Assembly: GCF_014207955.1 (NCBI RefSeq) | Contig: NZ_JACHLK010000002.1 | Coordinates: 806,001-870,000, forward strand | DNA from: Acidovorax soli | GTDB lineage: Bacteria; Pseudomonadota; Gammaproteobacteria; Burkholderiales; Burkholderiaceae_C | DNA length: 64,000 bases | Reading direction: 5' to 3' | Shown: in pieces, positions 33,999 through 42,169 of the stretch | Layout: every line of letters starts with the position of its first letter | Numbering within the stretch: position 1 is the stretch's first letter | Position numbers and translations under genes: made by a program | The notes under the pieces: model-generated | Seen by the model: the letters and a program-made list of their open reading frames with translations, nothing else | Told to the model about the DNA's origin: nothing | Database searches by the model: none

Positions 33999-34394
33999 CT
34001 ACCGATGGGGGTGCTCCGCGAACTGCGGGGCACCGTCACAGATGCCCACCCAGTGCGGCTTCTCCTTGACGAATTCGTGGAACTGGTTGGCCAACATAAG
34101 CTCGTCATCGAAGCAATTGGCCGCGACGGGAAAGGCCTTGTCACCCGACGTGACCTCGCCCAGCGAGGTGCCGCAGCGCGCGCAGAAGCAGCGTTTGTAC
34201 TGGTAGGGTGCCGGCGGCTCGTAGGTGGTGATGCAGTCGGCCCCCGCAAGCAGCGTGAAGGCCTCGCGCTCGGCGAACACAAAGGTGCTGGCACCGAGCT
34301 TGCGGCAGCGCGTGCAATGGCAGGTGCCCATCATGGTGGGCGGGCGGGACAGCGTGAACCGGACGGATCCGCAGCAGCAGCTACCGTGGAGCAT
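33999..34394 (-). CDS. GFA (glutathione-dependent formaldehyde-activating) family protein
   Basis: A 131-residue zinc protein of the GFA/CENP-V family. Cysteine ligands seen: GSCCCGSVRF (Cys6-8), TCHCTRCRK (Cys25, Cys27, Cys30) and KRCFCARCGT (Cys69, Cys71, Cys74), arranged as in Gfa, which condenses formaldehyde with glutathione; many family members lack proven activity. ATG 34394 has GAAAGGAAAGG upstream. The striking point is a perfect 30-base palindrome with a LexA-box core 30 bases upstream, which would put this gene under SOS control. Confidence 0.85.
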   Translation of the reverse strand: MLHGSCCCGSVRFTLSRPPTMMGTCHCTRCRKLGASTFVFAEREAFTLLAGADCITTYEPPAPYQYKRCFCARCGTSLGEVTSGDKAFPVAANCFDDELMLANQFHEFVKEKPHWVGICDGAPQFAEHPHR

Positions 34395-34418
34395 GGTGGG
34401 CCTTTCCTTTCGTTGGAA

Positions 34419-34448
34419 ATCGATACTGTATTTAAATACAGTATCGAT
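34419..34448. promoter_or_regulatory. perfect palindrome containing a LexA SOS box
   Basis: A 30-base perfect palindrome centred between 34433 and 34434. Its core TACTGTATTTAAATACAGTA (34424-34443) fits the LexA consensus CTGT-N8-ACAG and is close to the E. coli consensus TACTGTATATATATACAGTA. It lies 25 bases before the GFA start on the minus strand, where LexA would block the promoter. No credible + strand gene starts beside it. Confidence 0.8.
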
Positions 34449-34488
34449 GGCAAGAGGCCCCTTGCCTGCCCCGCCCTTCCCCCTCGGC

Positions 34489-35688
34489 TCAGCGGCCGAG
34501 CTTGGCGCGGATCCGGTCCAGCCCCTGGCGCGCCAGTTGGCCCGTGCGCCGCGCGCCGGCCTGCACCTGTTCGGCACTGGGCAGCGCCTCCTGCGCGGCC
34601 TGGCTGGCCGTGCGCAGGCCGTCCACCGCCTGGCCCGTCAGCGCCTCGCCGCGCTTCTTCAGCGCTTCCACCTGCTGGGCCGTGGGCATCTGCTCTTTCG
34701 TCCATGACGCAGCCTTGCCCACCGCGCCCGCAATCTGCCCGGGCAATTCCGTTCCACGCATTCTGAGTTCCTCCATCTGCTGCGCCGTGGGCAGCTGTTC
34801 GCGGGTCCATGCCGCTGCCTTGCCGGCGGCACCGGCCACCTGGCCGCCATAGTGGTTGGCATGGCCCTTGGCCTGGGTCCAGGCCTTGGCGATCTCGCCC
34901 GGGGGCGGGGTCTGCAAGGTCTGCTGCACCTGGGCCAGCAACTGTTGTTCGGGCTCGGCCAGCACGGCCCCGCCGGCTGCCAGCATCTGTGCCAGGAAGG
35001 CGCCCATTTCGGCCGCGATGACCTGGTGGTTGCAGTCGGGGTTGGCATGCAGAAAGGCCGACAGCTCGCGCGCCAGCTCCTGGGGCGCAGCCTCGGCCAG
35101 GCCGGGCTCGATGGCGGCCATGGCGCGCGCGACAAAACGTGCGTCCAGCCCCCACTCGTCCACCAGGTGCGCGGCCAGGAAGTCGCGCCGCTGCGGCGGC
35201 ACCATGCCCTGGGCGTCAGCGGCCAGCCGCAGCGACAGCGGTGCGATCAGATCGAACAGCGCCAGGCCCAGCGTATCGAGCGGGGTGTTGAGGCAGCGCG
35301 GAATCTCGATGACCCGGCTGCCCTTGGACGCACCGAGCCAGCGGTACATGCCATAGCAGGCTCCGCCCGAGGCCAGCGCCGCCAGCGCCACCCAGCCCAC
35401 CGGTGTGACCGCCGCCCCCATGCCCAGCGCACCCACCACGCCCGAGGGCGCAAAGAACGCCGAGGCCACCAGGCTGGACTTGGCGACGGCCGCACCCGCG
35501 CCGGCAGCGCCGATCACGTCCCACAGCTCGCGCCCGCGGTTCACCATGCGCAGCGAGGCGTACGCGTTCTCGCCGATGGCCAGCTTGGCCTTGAAGCGCA
35601 GCGGCTCGGCCACCACGCGTTCGATACCGTCCAGGCCCGAAGCGGCCTCCTGCACAGCCTGGGGTTCGACCTTGGCTATCTCGCTCAC
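34489..35688 (-). CDS. membrane protein with amphipathic C-terminal repeats, unknown
   Basis: A 399-residue protein of unknown family. GTG 35688 was chosen because GGGAG lies 8 bases upstream and the ORF region before it is not protein-like. Residues about 60-115 contain two or three hydrophobic Gly/Ala-rich helices (ALGMGAAVTPVGWVALAALA), suggesting membrane insertion. Residues about 270-395 carry a degenerate repeat of about 30-35 residues (GKAAAWTREQLPTAQQMEEL, then GKAASWTKEQMPTAQQVEAL, then AAQEALPSAEQVQAG), predicted amphipathic helices like those of apolipoprotein- or LEA-type proteins. Function unknown; the gene stands between the SOS box and an ABC exporter. Confidence 0.7.
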   Translation of the reverse strand: MSEIAKVEPQAVQEAASGLDGIERVVAEPLRFKAKLAIGENAYASLRMVNRGRELWDVIGAAGAGAAVAKSSLVASAFFAPSGVVGALGMGAAVTPVGWVALAALASGGACYGMYRWLGASKGSRVIEIPRCLNTPLDTLGLALFDLIAPLSLRLAADAQGMVPPQRRDFLAAHLVDEWGLDARFVARAMAAIEPGLAEAAPQELARELSAFLHANPDCNHQVIAAEMGAFLAQMLAAGGAVLAEPEQQLLAQVQQTLQTPPPGEIAKAWTQAKGHANHYGGQVAGAAGKAAAWTREQLPTAQQMEELRMRGTELPGQIAGAVGKAASWTKEQMPTAQQVEALKKRGEALTGQAVDGLRTASQAAQEALPSAEQVQAGARRTGQLARQGLDRIRAKLGR

Positions 35689-35784
35689 TCTGCAGCTCCC
35701 GTGTTGGTCCTCGCCGGGAATGATCGCACGGGCCTGCCGAAAATCCCAAGCGCAGTTCCACGGCACGCCGCAGGGACACTGCGC

Positions 35785-36588
35785 TCAGCTCCCGGTAGAG
35801 GCATAGTGCCGCACACCCACGCGCCAGGCCCCGAAGGCCGCGGCCAGGAACACAAAGCCCGCCAGCGGCGACACCAGCCCCACCCACGCGGGCGCGCCCA
35901 GCGGGTCGGCCTTGCCCAGAATGGCCAGCACCGGGTAATAGGCCACGCAGGCCAGGGGCACGGCAAAGGTCAGCACGCGGCGGAACCACGGTGCGTACAG
36001 GGCCAGCGGGTACTGCGCCGCCTGCACGCCGCCGTAGGTGAGCACGTTGGCGATCTCCAGGCTCTCCACCGTCCAGAACGAGAGCGTGCCCTGCAGCACC
36101 AGAATGCCCAGGAACAGCGCCACGCCACCCGCCAGCGCCCACAGGGCAATGGCCACGGTGGCGGGCGTCCAGGCGATGCCCGCCTGCACCGTGGCAAAGC
36201 CCAGCACCAGCAGGCCCTGCGCCAGCCGGCCCAGGCGGCTGATGCGAAAGTCATGCCCCATGAGCTGCAGGGCCAACGGTCGCGGGCGCAGCAGCAAACG
36301 GTCGAAAGTGCCGGTGCGCAAGAACTCGGTGCCCAGCACATCGAAGCCACGGCCCAGCGCATCGGCCACGGCAAACATGCAGTTCACCAGCCCATAGAAC
36401 AGCGCCACCTCGCCGATGCCCCAGCCCTGCACCTCGCCAAAGCGGTGGAACAGCGCCCACACCCCGATCACCTCGATGCCCGTGGCCAGGAACTGGCCCA
36501 GCGTGAGCATCAGCGCCGAGGCCGGGTAGCGCGCCTGCCCTGCGAGCGAGGCGCGCACGAGGCGGGCAAAAAGTGCCAGAGACCCCAT
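35785..36588 (-). CDS. ABC-2 type exporter permease (second)
   Basis: A 267-residue inner-membrane permease with about six helices, of the ABC2_membrane_6 type (start SLALFARLVRASLAGQARYP; later FDRLLLRPRPLALQLMG, the conserved cytoplasmic loop). It pairs with the adjacent permease and ATPase in a heterodimeric exporter. ATG 36588 is one base downstream of the previous stop, so the two are translated together. Substrate unknown; related systems export viologens, lipids or drugs. Confidence 0.88.
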   Translation of the reverse strand: MGSLALFARLVRASLAGQARYPASALMLTLGQFLATGIEVIGVWALFHRFGEVQGWGIGEVALFYGLVNCMFAVADALGRGFDVLGTEFLRTGTFDRLLLRPRPLALQLMGHDFRISRLGRLAQGLLVLGFATVQAGIAWTPATVAIALWALAGGVALFLGILVLQGTLSFWTVESLEIANVLTYGGVQAAQYPLALYAPWFRRVLTFAVPLACVAYYPVLAILGKADPLGAPAWVGLVSPLAGFVFLAAAFGAWRVGVRHYASTGS

Positions 36589-36589
36589 A

Positions 36590-37441
36590 TCAGCCTCCCT
36601 GGACCTCAAGGCGCCGCATGGTGTGCGCCATGGCCGCGCGGCCCAGCACCACCAGCAGCACGATCCACCCCGCCTGCAGCGCCAGGCCGCCCAGCGCCTG
36701 CAGGCCGGCCAACTGCCCGAAGTAGATACGCGCCGGGATGTCCATCACCCCCGCCAGCGGCTGCAGCAGCAGGGCCGTCTGCCAGGCATCGGGCAGCAGC
36801 ACCAGCGGCAGCAGATTGCCCGAGAAGACGATGACCACCGGCGCTGCCAGCGCGTTGATGCCGCGCTCGTTGAGCGCCGCCACCGCCGCGATGTTGAGCA
36901 GCATGACCAGCGCGGCGGACAGCAGCAGTGCCAGCAGCGCCGATGCCGCAAACGCCAGGCCCGCGGCCACCCCGGCCGGCGGCTGCCAGGCCCAGGCGCC
37001 CAGGCCCGCCAGGGGCAGCGCCAGGCCGGCAAAGGCCAGCATCAGCGCCAGGCGCGGCAGCACGCGTGCCGCGATCCACCCGGCCGAGCGCACGAACCAC
37101 AGCGTGTACGCATCCACCGGGCGCATGCGGTCGTAGGCGATGGAGCCGGTGCGCACGGCCTGCGCCACCTCGGGGTCGCCCAGCCAGGGCAGCAGTGCCA
37201 GCAGCCCCTGGGCCAGCCAGGTGTAGGTGATGGCCTGGGCCAGCGACATGGGCGCGCCATCACCGGCACTGCCGGCATAGAAGGCGGCCAGCACCATCAC
37301 CTTGATGCCACCCCACCAGCACTGCGTGGCAAAGCCCGCATACGCCGCCGTGCGGTACTGCAGCATCTGCAGAAAGCGCGAGGCGAAGGCAGCCCTGTAG
37401 GGGCGCAGCCGTTCGTGCAGGGGCATGGCGGTGTTCGTCAT
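36590..37441 (-). CDS. ABC-2 type exporter permease (first)
   Basis: A 283-residue membrane protein of the same family as its neighbour. The start RLRPYRAAFASRFLQMLQYR and the loop GSIAYDRMRPVDAYTLWFVR correspond to the conserved N terminus and cytoplasmic loop of ABC2_membrane_6 proteins; six hydrophobic segments are visible. ATG 37441 is 5 bases beyond the ATPase stop. Two different permeases and one ATPase make a complete exporter. Confidence 0.88.
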   Translation of the reverse strand: MTNTAMPLHERLRPYRAAFASRFLQMLQYRTAAYAGFATQCWWGGIKVMVLAAFYAGSAGDGAPMSLAQAITYTWLAQGLLALLPWLGDPEVAQAVRTGSIAYDRMRPVDAYTLWFVRSAGWIAARVLPRLALMLAFAGLALPLAGLGAWAWQPPAGVAAGLAFAASALLALLLSAALVMLLNIAAVAALNERGINALAAPVVIVFSGNLLPLVLLPDAWQTALLLQPLAGVMDIPARIYFGQLAGLQALGGLALQAGWIVLLVVLGRAAMAHTMRRLEVQGG

Positions 37442-37446
37442 GTCCG

Positions 37447-38307
37447 TCACGCCTCGGTGGCGCTGTGCAGGGCGTAAAAGCGCGTGATGACGGCCTCGAT
37501 GGCCATGCCCTCGTCGTCCTCGGCATCCGCCTGCAAGCCCGTTTCGGCACGGCGCGCGGCCATGACCTGGGCGCGCAGCGCCTCCACCGGGCCATCGGCC
37601 AGCACGCGGCCGTGGCCGATCACGATGACGCGCTGGGCCAGCGCCTCGATGTCGTGCATGTCGTGCGTGGTCAGCAGCACGGTGGTGCCGCGCTCGCGGT
37701 TGGCGCGCAGCACGAACTCGCGCACCGCGAGCTTGGAGGGCGCATCGAGCCCGATGGTCGGCTCGTCCAGGAACAGGATGTCGGGCTCGTGCAGCAGGGC
37801 CGCCGCGATCTCGGCGCGCATGCGCTGGCCCAGCGAGAGCTGGCGCACCGGCTGGTCGAGCAGGCGCTCCAGTTGGAGCAGTGCCACCAGCTCGTCGCGC
37901 GTGCGTGCCAGGCGCACCGGGTCCACCCGGTAGATGTCGCCCAGCAGGCGAAAGCCGTCGCCCACGGGCAGGTCCCACCACAGCTGGGTGCGCTGGCCAA
38001 ACACCACGCCGATGTGCGCCACATGGCGCTCGCGGTCGGCAAACGGGTCGCGGCCATTGACCTGCACCCGCCCGCCATCGGGCCGCAAAATGCCCGCCAG
38101 GATCTTGATGGTGGTGGACTTGCCCGCCCCGTTGGGCCCGATGAAGCCCAGCAGCTCGCCGCGCTCCAGCGCGAAGGACACGCCCGCCAGCGCTTCCACC
38201 GTGCGGTGGCGCGGGCGCAGCAGCGCGCGCAGGGCCCCGCCCACGCCCGGGTCGCGCTCGTGGATGCGGTAGCTCTTGCGCAGCTGGTCGACAACGATCT
38301 GTGGCAT
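37447..38307 (-). CDS. ABC exporter ATP-binding protein
   Basis: A 286-residue ABC ATPase. Motifs: Walker A GFIGPNGAGKSTT (about 54-66), Q-loop in VVFGQRTQLWWDLP, signature RQLSLGQRMRAEIAAALL, Walker B DILFLDEPTIGLD and H-loop TTHDMHD. The QLWWDLPV block after the Q-loop and the C-terminal extension are typical of the ATPases that pair with ABC2_membrane_6 permeases. First gene of a three-gene operon. Confidence 0.93.
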   Translation of the reverse strand: MPQIVVDQLRKSYRIHERDPGVGGALRALLRPRHRTVEALAGVSFALERGELLGFIGPNGAGKSTTIKILAGILRPDGGRVQVNGRDPFADRERHVAHIGVVFGQRTQLWWDLPVGDGFRLLGDIYRVDPVRLARTRDELVALLQLERLLDQPVRQLSLGQRMRAEIAAALLHEPDILFLDEPTIGLDAPSKLAVREFVLRANRERGTTVLLTTHDMHDIEALAQRVIVIGHGRVLADGPVEALRAQVMAARRAETGLQADAEDDEGMAIEAVITRFYALHSATEA

Positions 38308-38413
38308 GGGGCGGGAGGGCAGCGCGGTGAAGGGGGGCGGATTCTAAGCGGTTTGCCCCCGCCCTTGCCCCGCCTGCTGGCGCTTGCCGTGCTCTAGCTC
38401 TTGCGGTCTGGCG

Positions 38414-38758
38414 CTACCGGCCACGGTCGGCCCTCTTCTTCTCCCGTTTCGCCCAGCCCTCGGCCCACGCGAGCAGCGGGTTCAGGGCTTCGCACAGGCG
38501 CCGGCCTTCCGGGGTCAGCTGGTAGCCCCCTGCGTCGTGCTCCACCAGGCCAGCGGCCCTCAGCTCGGCCAGCCGCATGTTCAGCAGCCGCGAGTTGGTC
38601 TCGCAGGCCTCCTGCAGCACCCTGAACGTGGCCGGATCGCCCCGGAGCTCCCACAGCAGGCGCAAGGTGGTTCGCCGCCCGAGCAGGTCCAGGGCCACCA
38701 TGATGGGCCGCCCGGTGGTCGAGCCTCTGACAGGCTGTCCGATTTCTGGATTCTTCAT
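38414..38758 (-). CDS. HxlR-family winged-helix regulator
   Basis: A 114-residue transcription regulator. The HxlR-type winged helix is seen from LDLLGRRTTLRLLWELRGDP (about 24-43) through FRVLQEACETNSRLLNMRLA (recognition helix) to GYQLTPEGRRL. It lacks the single Cys often near the N terminus of redox/aldehyde-sensing HxlR proteins but has one at ACETN. It is divergent from the carboxymuconolactone-decarboxylase-like gene; a 7-base inverted repeat between them is the likely operator. Confidence 0.88.
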   Translation of the reverse strand: MKNPEIGQPVRGSTTGRPIMVALDLLGRRTTLRLLWELRGDPATFRVLQEACETNSRLLNMRLAELRAAGLVEHDAGGYQLTPEGRRLCEALNPLLAWAEGWAKREKKRADRGR

Positions 38759-38764
38759 GCTTTA

Positions 38765-38783
38765 CTTTTTACAGCATAAAAAG
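38765..38783. promoter_or_regulatory. inverted repeat, probable HxlR operator
   Basis: CTTTTTA-CAGCA-TAAAAAG, perfect 7-base arms, lies in the short gap between the divergent regulator and its neighbour, 7 bases from the regulator ATG. Position and symmetry fit a dimeric winged-helix operator controlling both genes. Confidence 0.6.
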
Positions 38784-38821
38784 CTACGATGGGCTACTTT
38801 ACCTACCCCAAGGAGACCGCA

Positions 38822-39367
38822 GTGACCTGTCGCATCGCGCCAGCCCCCATGCCCTTCGATCCCGAAATCGCGCCCACCATCGAGCGCGTCATGAAGGGAC
38901 AACCGCCGCTGCACCTGTTCGCCACGCTGGCGCGGGACACCCGGCTGGCCCAAAAATTTTTCGCCGCGGGCCTGCTGGACAAGGGGCACCTCAGCATCCG
39001 CCAGAGAGAGCTTGTCATTGATCGGACAACGGCACTGTGCCGGTCCGAGTACGAATGGGGCGTGCACGCCACGCTGTTCGCAGGGGTTGCCGGCCTGACC
39101 GCCGAACAGCTCCATTCGACTGCTGTTGGTGGTGCGGATGACCCCTGCTGGACGGGTGAAGACCGTTTGCTCATTCGCCTGTGCGATGCGCTGCACCAGG
39201 GCTGCGACGTGCCCGATGCACTGTGGTCCGAGCTTGCAGCACACTTCAGCGAGGAGGCGCTGCTGGAACTGTTGATGCTGGCAGGCTTTTATCGCACCGT
39301 GGCCTATCTGACCAACGCACTGCGAATGCCTCTTGAGAACGGTGTGGCGCGATTCCCCAAGCCCTGA
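38822..39367 (+). CDS. carboxymuconolactone decarboxylase (AhpD-like) family protein
   Basis: A 181-residue soluble protein of the CMD/AhpD-like fold. The conserved stretch SIRQRELVIDRTTALCRSEYEWGVHATLFAGVAG carries the E-x-E-W-x2-H signature but not the CxxC of true AhpD, so peroxidase-reductase activity is not supported. I chose GTG 38822 because AAGGAG lies 8 bases upstream; the ATG at 38789 gives 11 more residues but has no ribosome site. It is probably controlled by the divergent HxlR regulator, a common pairing for CMD-like detoxification enzymes. Confidence 0.85.
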   Translation: MTCRIAPAPMPFDPEIAPTIERVMKGQPPLHLFATLARDTRLAQKFFAAGLLDKGHLSIRQRELVIDRTTALCRSEYEWGVHATLFAGVAGLTAEQLHSTAVGGADDPCWTGEDRLLIRLCDALHQGCDVPDALWSELAAHFSEEALLELLMLAGFYRTVAYLTNALRMPLENGVARFPKP

Positions 39368-39406
39368 CCGCAGGCAGGAAACGCCACCCCCATCCAGAAA
39401 GCCACC

Positions 39407-39922
39407 GTGGATACCGACCAACTCGTCTCGTTTCTGGGCCACTCCTCCGTGCATGGCGCCCTCGACGCCTTTCTGAGCGCCCACGGCATCACCCGCCGAC
39501 CCCGCCTGAGCGACAGCTACCCGTACAAGGTGGCCACGCCCGTGCCCGGCCTGGCCTTGGCGTTCGAGGACTCCGCCCAGGTGCAGGCCCTGCACATGGC
39601 CCGAAAGAGCGACGGCGAATTCGTCCTGCACGAGCTGTATTTCGACTGCGACCCAAAGAAGCACAGCGGCGCCTTCTTCCAGGGCCTGCTGCCCCTGGGC
39701 ATGGGGGCGGCACGCTCCATGGCGCAGATCGAGGCGGCGCTGGGCACGCCCCGGGTGCGCAGGGATACCACCAATCCCAGGTTCCCGGGCCTCTTCGCCA
39801 GCTACCTGGCAAAAGAGGGCATCGTCGTACAGCTCAAGTTCACGGATGCCGAAGGCAGCGCGCTCAAGTTCGTGCGGGTCGGGCTTCTGGACAGCCGCCA
39901 CGTAGCGCAAGGGCTGGCCTGA
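39407..39922 (+). CDS. conserved protein of unknown function
   Basis: A 171-residue soluble protein, start GTG 39407 (no nearby in-frame ATG gives a better N terminus). I do not recognise a named family. Sequence features: FLGHSSVHGALDAFLSAHGI, the loop SGAFFQGLLPLGMGAARSMA and the strand IVVQLKFTDAEGSALKFVRV. The layout (N-terminal helix, central loop ending in GLPxG-like, closing strand) resembles small immunity-type proteins, but no partner toxin is present. It lies 39 bases after the CMD-like gene on the same strand. Confidence 0.65.
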   Translation: MDTDQLVSFLGHSSVHGALDAFLSAHGITRRPRLSDSYPYKVATPVPGLALAFEDSAQVQALHMARKSDGEFVLHELYFDCDPKKHSGAFFQGLLPLGMGAARSMAQIEAALGTPRVRRDTTNPRFPGLFASYLAKEGIVVQLKFTDAEGSALKFVRVGLLDSRHVAQGLA

Positions 39923-39958
39923 AGCACGGATGGCCGGGGCCGATGCCAGGCCGCCGCA

Positions 39959-41017
39959 TCACCCGCCAAAATCCAGCTGCAGATACTGGGGTGCCAGTGC
40001 CTGCAGGAACGAGCGCGCATCGCCCAGTTGCCCTGCCGACAGGGCACCGCTGAGCGCCCCCTTGGCCGCCAGGATGCGCCCCACGGCCTGCGCGGCCAGG
40101 GGGCCCGTGATGGCATAGATGTCCTGCCCGCTGGCGCTGGCGCGGCGCTCTTCGCTGCCCCGGCGCACCACCACGTCCACCAGAAAGCGCTGGGCCGAGC
40201 GGCCTGACTCATCGACCGCCACGGGCGCGGGCGTGTCGGCCGCGCGCAGCTCGGTGAGCGGGGTCTCGTTCATCCAGGCGGGCACGTCGGGCACGCGGAT
40301 GTGGTGGGCGATGGTCACGGCATCGGCGCTGGAAAAGCCCAGCATGGCCTGCTCGCCGAACGGCGCGGCAAAGGCCCAGGCCTTGCGCGGCGGCACGGCG
40401 GGCGGCAGCTGGAACTGGCCATCGCGGTAGACGATGTGCTGGCCCGCATTGCGCACACCGGTCTTGCGTGTGCCCGCGGTGGGGTGCCAACTGTCCAGCG
40501 CGATGTGGATGTCGATGGCATCGGCATCAGGCCAGTCACCCAGGGCGCTGGTGGCCAGCAGGTCGCCCACGGCACCGTAGAAGGCCACGGCCGGTGCGGC
40601 GCACAGGCCGGCGGCAGCAAAGCGCCCGCCCCACTGCTCGAAGACCGCGCGCGCCGTGGGCTGCTCGGCCGACACGTCCACATAGTGCACGCCGGCCTGC
40701 AGCCCGGCCTGCAGCAGCTGGGGCGCGCTGTCGGCAAAGGGGCCGGCGCAGTTCACAACCAGCGCACTCTCGGCGAGCAAGGCCGTGAGGGCCGCGGCAT
40801 CGCCATCGAGCGCCAGCACACGCAACTGCTCGGCCGGTGCATGCGGAAAGGCGGCCTGCAGCTTGCCCAGGTCGCGCCCGGCCAGCAGCACGGCGTGGCC
40901 TTGGCTTCGCAGCGCCTGCACCACAAAGCGGCCGGTGTGCCCGGCGGCACCGTAGACCAGCACGGGGCGGGCAACAGCAGGGGAAGAAGAGGAAGGGAGG
41001 GAGGTGGCGATAGACAC
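39959..41017 (-). CDS. saccharopine-dehydrogenase-like oxidoreductase
   Basis: A 352-residue protein with an N-terminal NAD(P)-binding Rossmann fold (VLVYGAAGHTGRFVVQALRS, Gly-rich loop GAAGHTG at about 24-30) and the sequence ALVVNCAGPFADSAPQLLQA followed by GVHYVDVSAEQP, as in the saccharopine dehydrogenase NADP-binding family (trans-acting enoyl reductase-like). The substrate is unknown. It is divergent from a TetR regulator, with two copies of an operator in the shared promoter, so it is probably induced by a ligand of that regulator. Confidence 0.85.
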   Translation of the reverse strand: MSIATSLPSSSSPAVARPVLVYGAAGHTGRFVVQALRSQGHAVLLAGRDLGKLQAAFPHAPAEQLRVLALDGDAAALTALLAESALVVNCAGPFADSAPQLLQAGLQAGVHYVDVSAEQPTARAVFEQWGGRFAAAGLCAAPAVAFYGAVGDLLATSALGDWPDADAIDIHIALDSWHPTAGTRKTGVRNAGQHIVYRDGQFQLPPAVPPRKAWAFAAPFGEQAMLGFSSADAVTIAHHIRVPDVPAWMNETPLTELRAADTPAPVAVDESGRSAQRFLVDVVVRRGSEERRASASGQDIYAITGPLAAQAVGRILAAKGALSGALSAGQLGDARSFLQALAPQYLQLDFGG

Positions 41018-41079
41018 GATACAGACCTGTACGTTTTGTTGAGGGTGGCGCGATACTACATACAGGTCTGTATCGTGTC
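41013..41079. promoter_or_regulatory. paired TetR operators in divergent promoter
   Basis: GACACGATACAGACCTGTA (41013-41031) and its exact inverse (41061-41079) are separated by 29 bases. Each arm contains a 12-base palindrome TACAG-RY-CTGTA, the size of a TetR-family operator. One copy borders the oxidoreductase start and the other the TetR promoter, so binding would control both directions. A partial copy of the outer arm (ACACGATCTGT) follows at 41081. Confidence 0.8.
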
Positions 41080-41105
41080 AACACGATCTGTGGGACAATG
41101 CCGCC

Positions 41106-41729
41106 ATGAGCCCCACCGCCCCCCGCAAGACCGGCGCCGCCAGCGCCCCCGCCACAACGCCGCCAGCGCCTGCGGGCGACGTGCAGCAGCGCATCCTCGA
41201 CACGGCCTGCCAGCTGTTCTATGCCGAGGGCGTGCGCGCCGTGGGCATCGACCTCATCATCGAACGCGCGCAGATCGCCAAGACCAGCCTGTACCGCTAC
41301 TACCGCACCAAGGACGACCTGGTCGCCGCCTTTCTGGAGCGCGAGGACAAGGAGTTCTGGCAGCAGTGGGACGAGGCCGCCGCGCCGCACGCCCCCGAGG
41401 CGGCGGCCGAGCTCGACGCCCTGCTCGCCTGGGTGGGCGAGCGCGTGGCCCGCCCCGGCTACCGCGGCTGCCCGCAGCTCAATGTGGCGGCGGAGTTCGC
41501 CGACCCGGCCCACCCGGCCCGCGCCATATCGGCCGCGCACCGGCTGGAGCAAAAGCGCCGCCTGGCGGCCCTGTGCAAGCGCATGGGGCTGAAAAAGCCC
41601 GAGGTCACGGCCGCGCAACTGTCGCTGCTGGTCGATGGCGCGTTCAGCAGCGGCTCGCTGCTGCTGGGCGAAGGCGCGGGCAAGGTGCTGCGCGCGGCAG
41701 GCCGCGCGCTGGTTGACGCCGGTACCTGA
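41106..41729 (+). CDS. TetR-family regulator
   Basis: A 207-residue repressor. An Ala/Pro-rich leader (1-25) precedes the HTH: QQRILDTACQLFYAEGVRAV, GIDLIIERAQIAKTSLYRYY, RTKDDLVAAFLERED. The ligand domain starts near residue 75 and contains GCPQLNVAAEFADPAHPARA, a stretch common in TetR proteins controlling oxidoreductases. It very likely represses itself and the divergent dehydrogenase through the paired operators. Confidence 0.92.
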   Translation: MSPTAPRKTGAASAPATTPPAPAGDVQQRILDTACQLFYAEGVRAVGIDLIIERAQIAKTSLYRYYRTKDDLVAAFLEREDKEFWQQWDEAAAPHAPEAAAELDALLAWVGERVARPGYRGCPQLNVAAEFADPAHPARAISAAHRLEQKRRLAALCKRMGLKKPEVTAAQLSLLVDGAFSSGSLLLGEGAGKVLRAAGRALVDAGT

Positions 41730-41778
41730 GCCAGAGCGCGCCGCGTTCAAAGAGCGGTTGCGGCACGCCCGTCAATTA

Positions 41779-41823
41779 AGAATTTCATATTCTATTGACT
41801 GACAATCTATAAAAACATAGACT
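41779..41823 (+). promoter_or_regulatory. ArsR-operon promoter with dyads
   Basis: AT-rich promoter: AGAAT-TTCAT-ATTCT (41779-41793) is a dyad with 5-base arms, and TTGACT (41795-41800) with a 17-base spacer to TAGACT (41818-41823) is a fair -35/-10 pair; ATTG-ACTGA-CAAT overlaps the -35. The arrangement suits repression by the ArsR-type protein encoded 14 bases downstream. Confidence 0.55.
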
Positions 41824-41836
41824 TTCAGGCATTGCC

Positions 41837-42169
41837 ATGCCCAAGCAGCCCGCCCCGCCCATCGACATGACACGCCTGCGCCGCTCGGCCGAGGGCGCCA
41901 GCCGGCTCATGAAGGCCCTGGCCAACCCCGACCGGCTGCTGCTGCTGTGCCAGCTGTCGCAGGGCGAGCAGCGCGTGGGCGAGCTGGAGGCCCTGCTCGG
42001 CATTGCCCAGCCCACGCTGTCGCAGCAGTTGGGCGTGCTGCGCGACGAGGCCCTGGTCACCACCCGCCGCGAAGGCAAGCACATCTACTACCAGATCGCC
42101 AGCGCGCAGGCACTGGCCATGCTGCAGACCCTGTACGAACAGTTCTGCGCCCCCAAGGAGGCCCGCTGA
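41837..42169 (+). CDS. ArsR-family regulator (BigR/SqrR-like)
   Basis: A 110-residue winged-helix repressor: SRLMKALANPDRLLLLCQLS, GELEALLGIAQPTLSQQLGV (recognition helix), LRDEALVTTRREGKHIYYQI. Two cysteines (LLLLCQ and QFCAPK) lie near the positions used by BigR/SqrR-type sulfide or persulfide sensors. Downstream are two YeeE-type sulfur-transport genes, and its TGA overlaps the next ATG, so it likely controls its own operon in response to reactive sulfur species; the ligand is inferred. Confidence 0.88.
   Translation: MPKQPAPPIDMTRLRRSAEGASRLMKALANPDRLLLLCQLSQGEQRVGELEALLGIAQPTLSQQLGVLRDEALVTTRREGKHIYYQIASAQALAMLQTLYEQFCAPKEAR

Noticed and set aside
34446..34766. + strand gene starting right after the SOS box
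   Set aside because: The frame is antisense to the end of the 34489-35688 gene, Arg/Pro-rich, and has no ribosome site.
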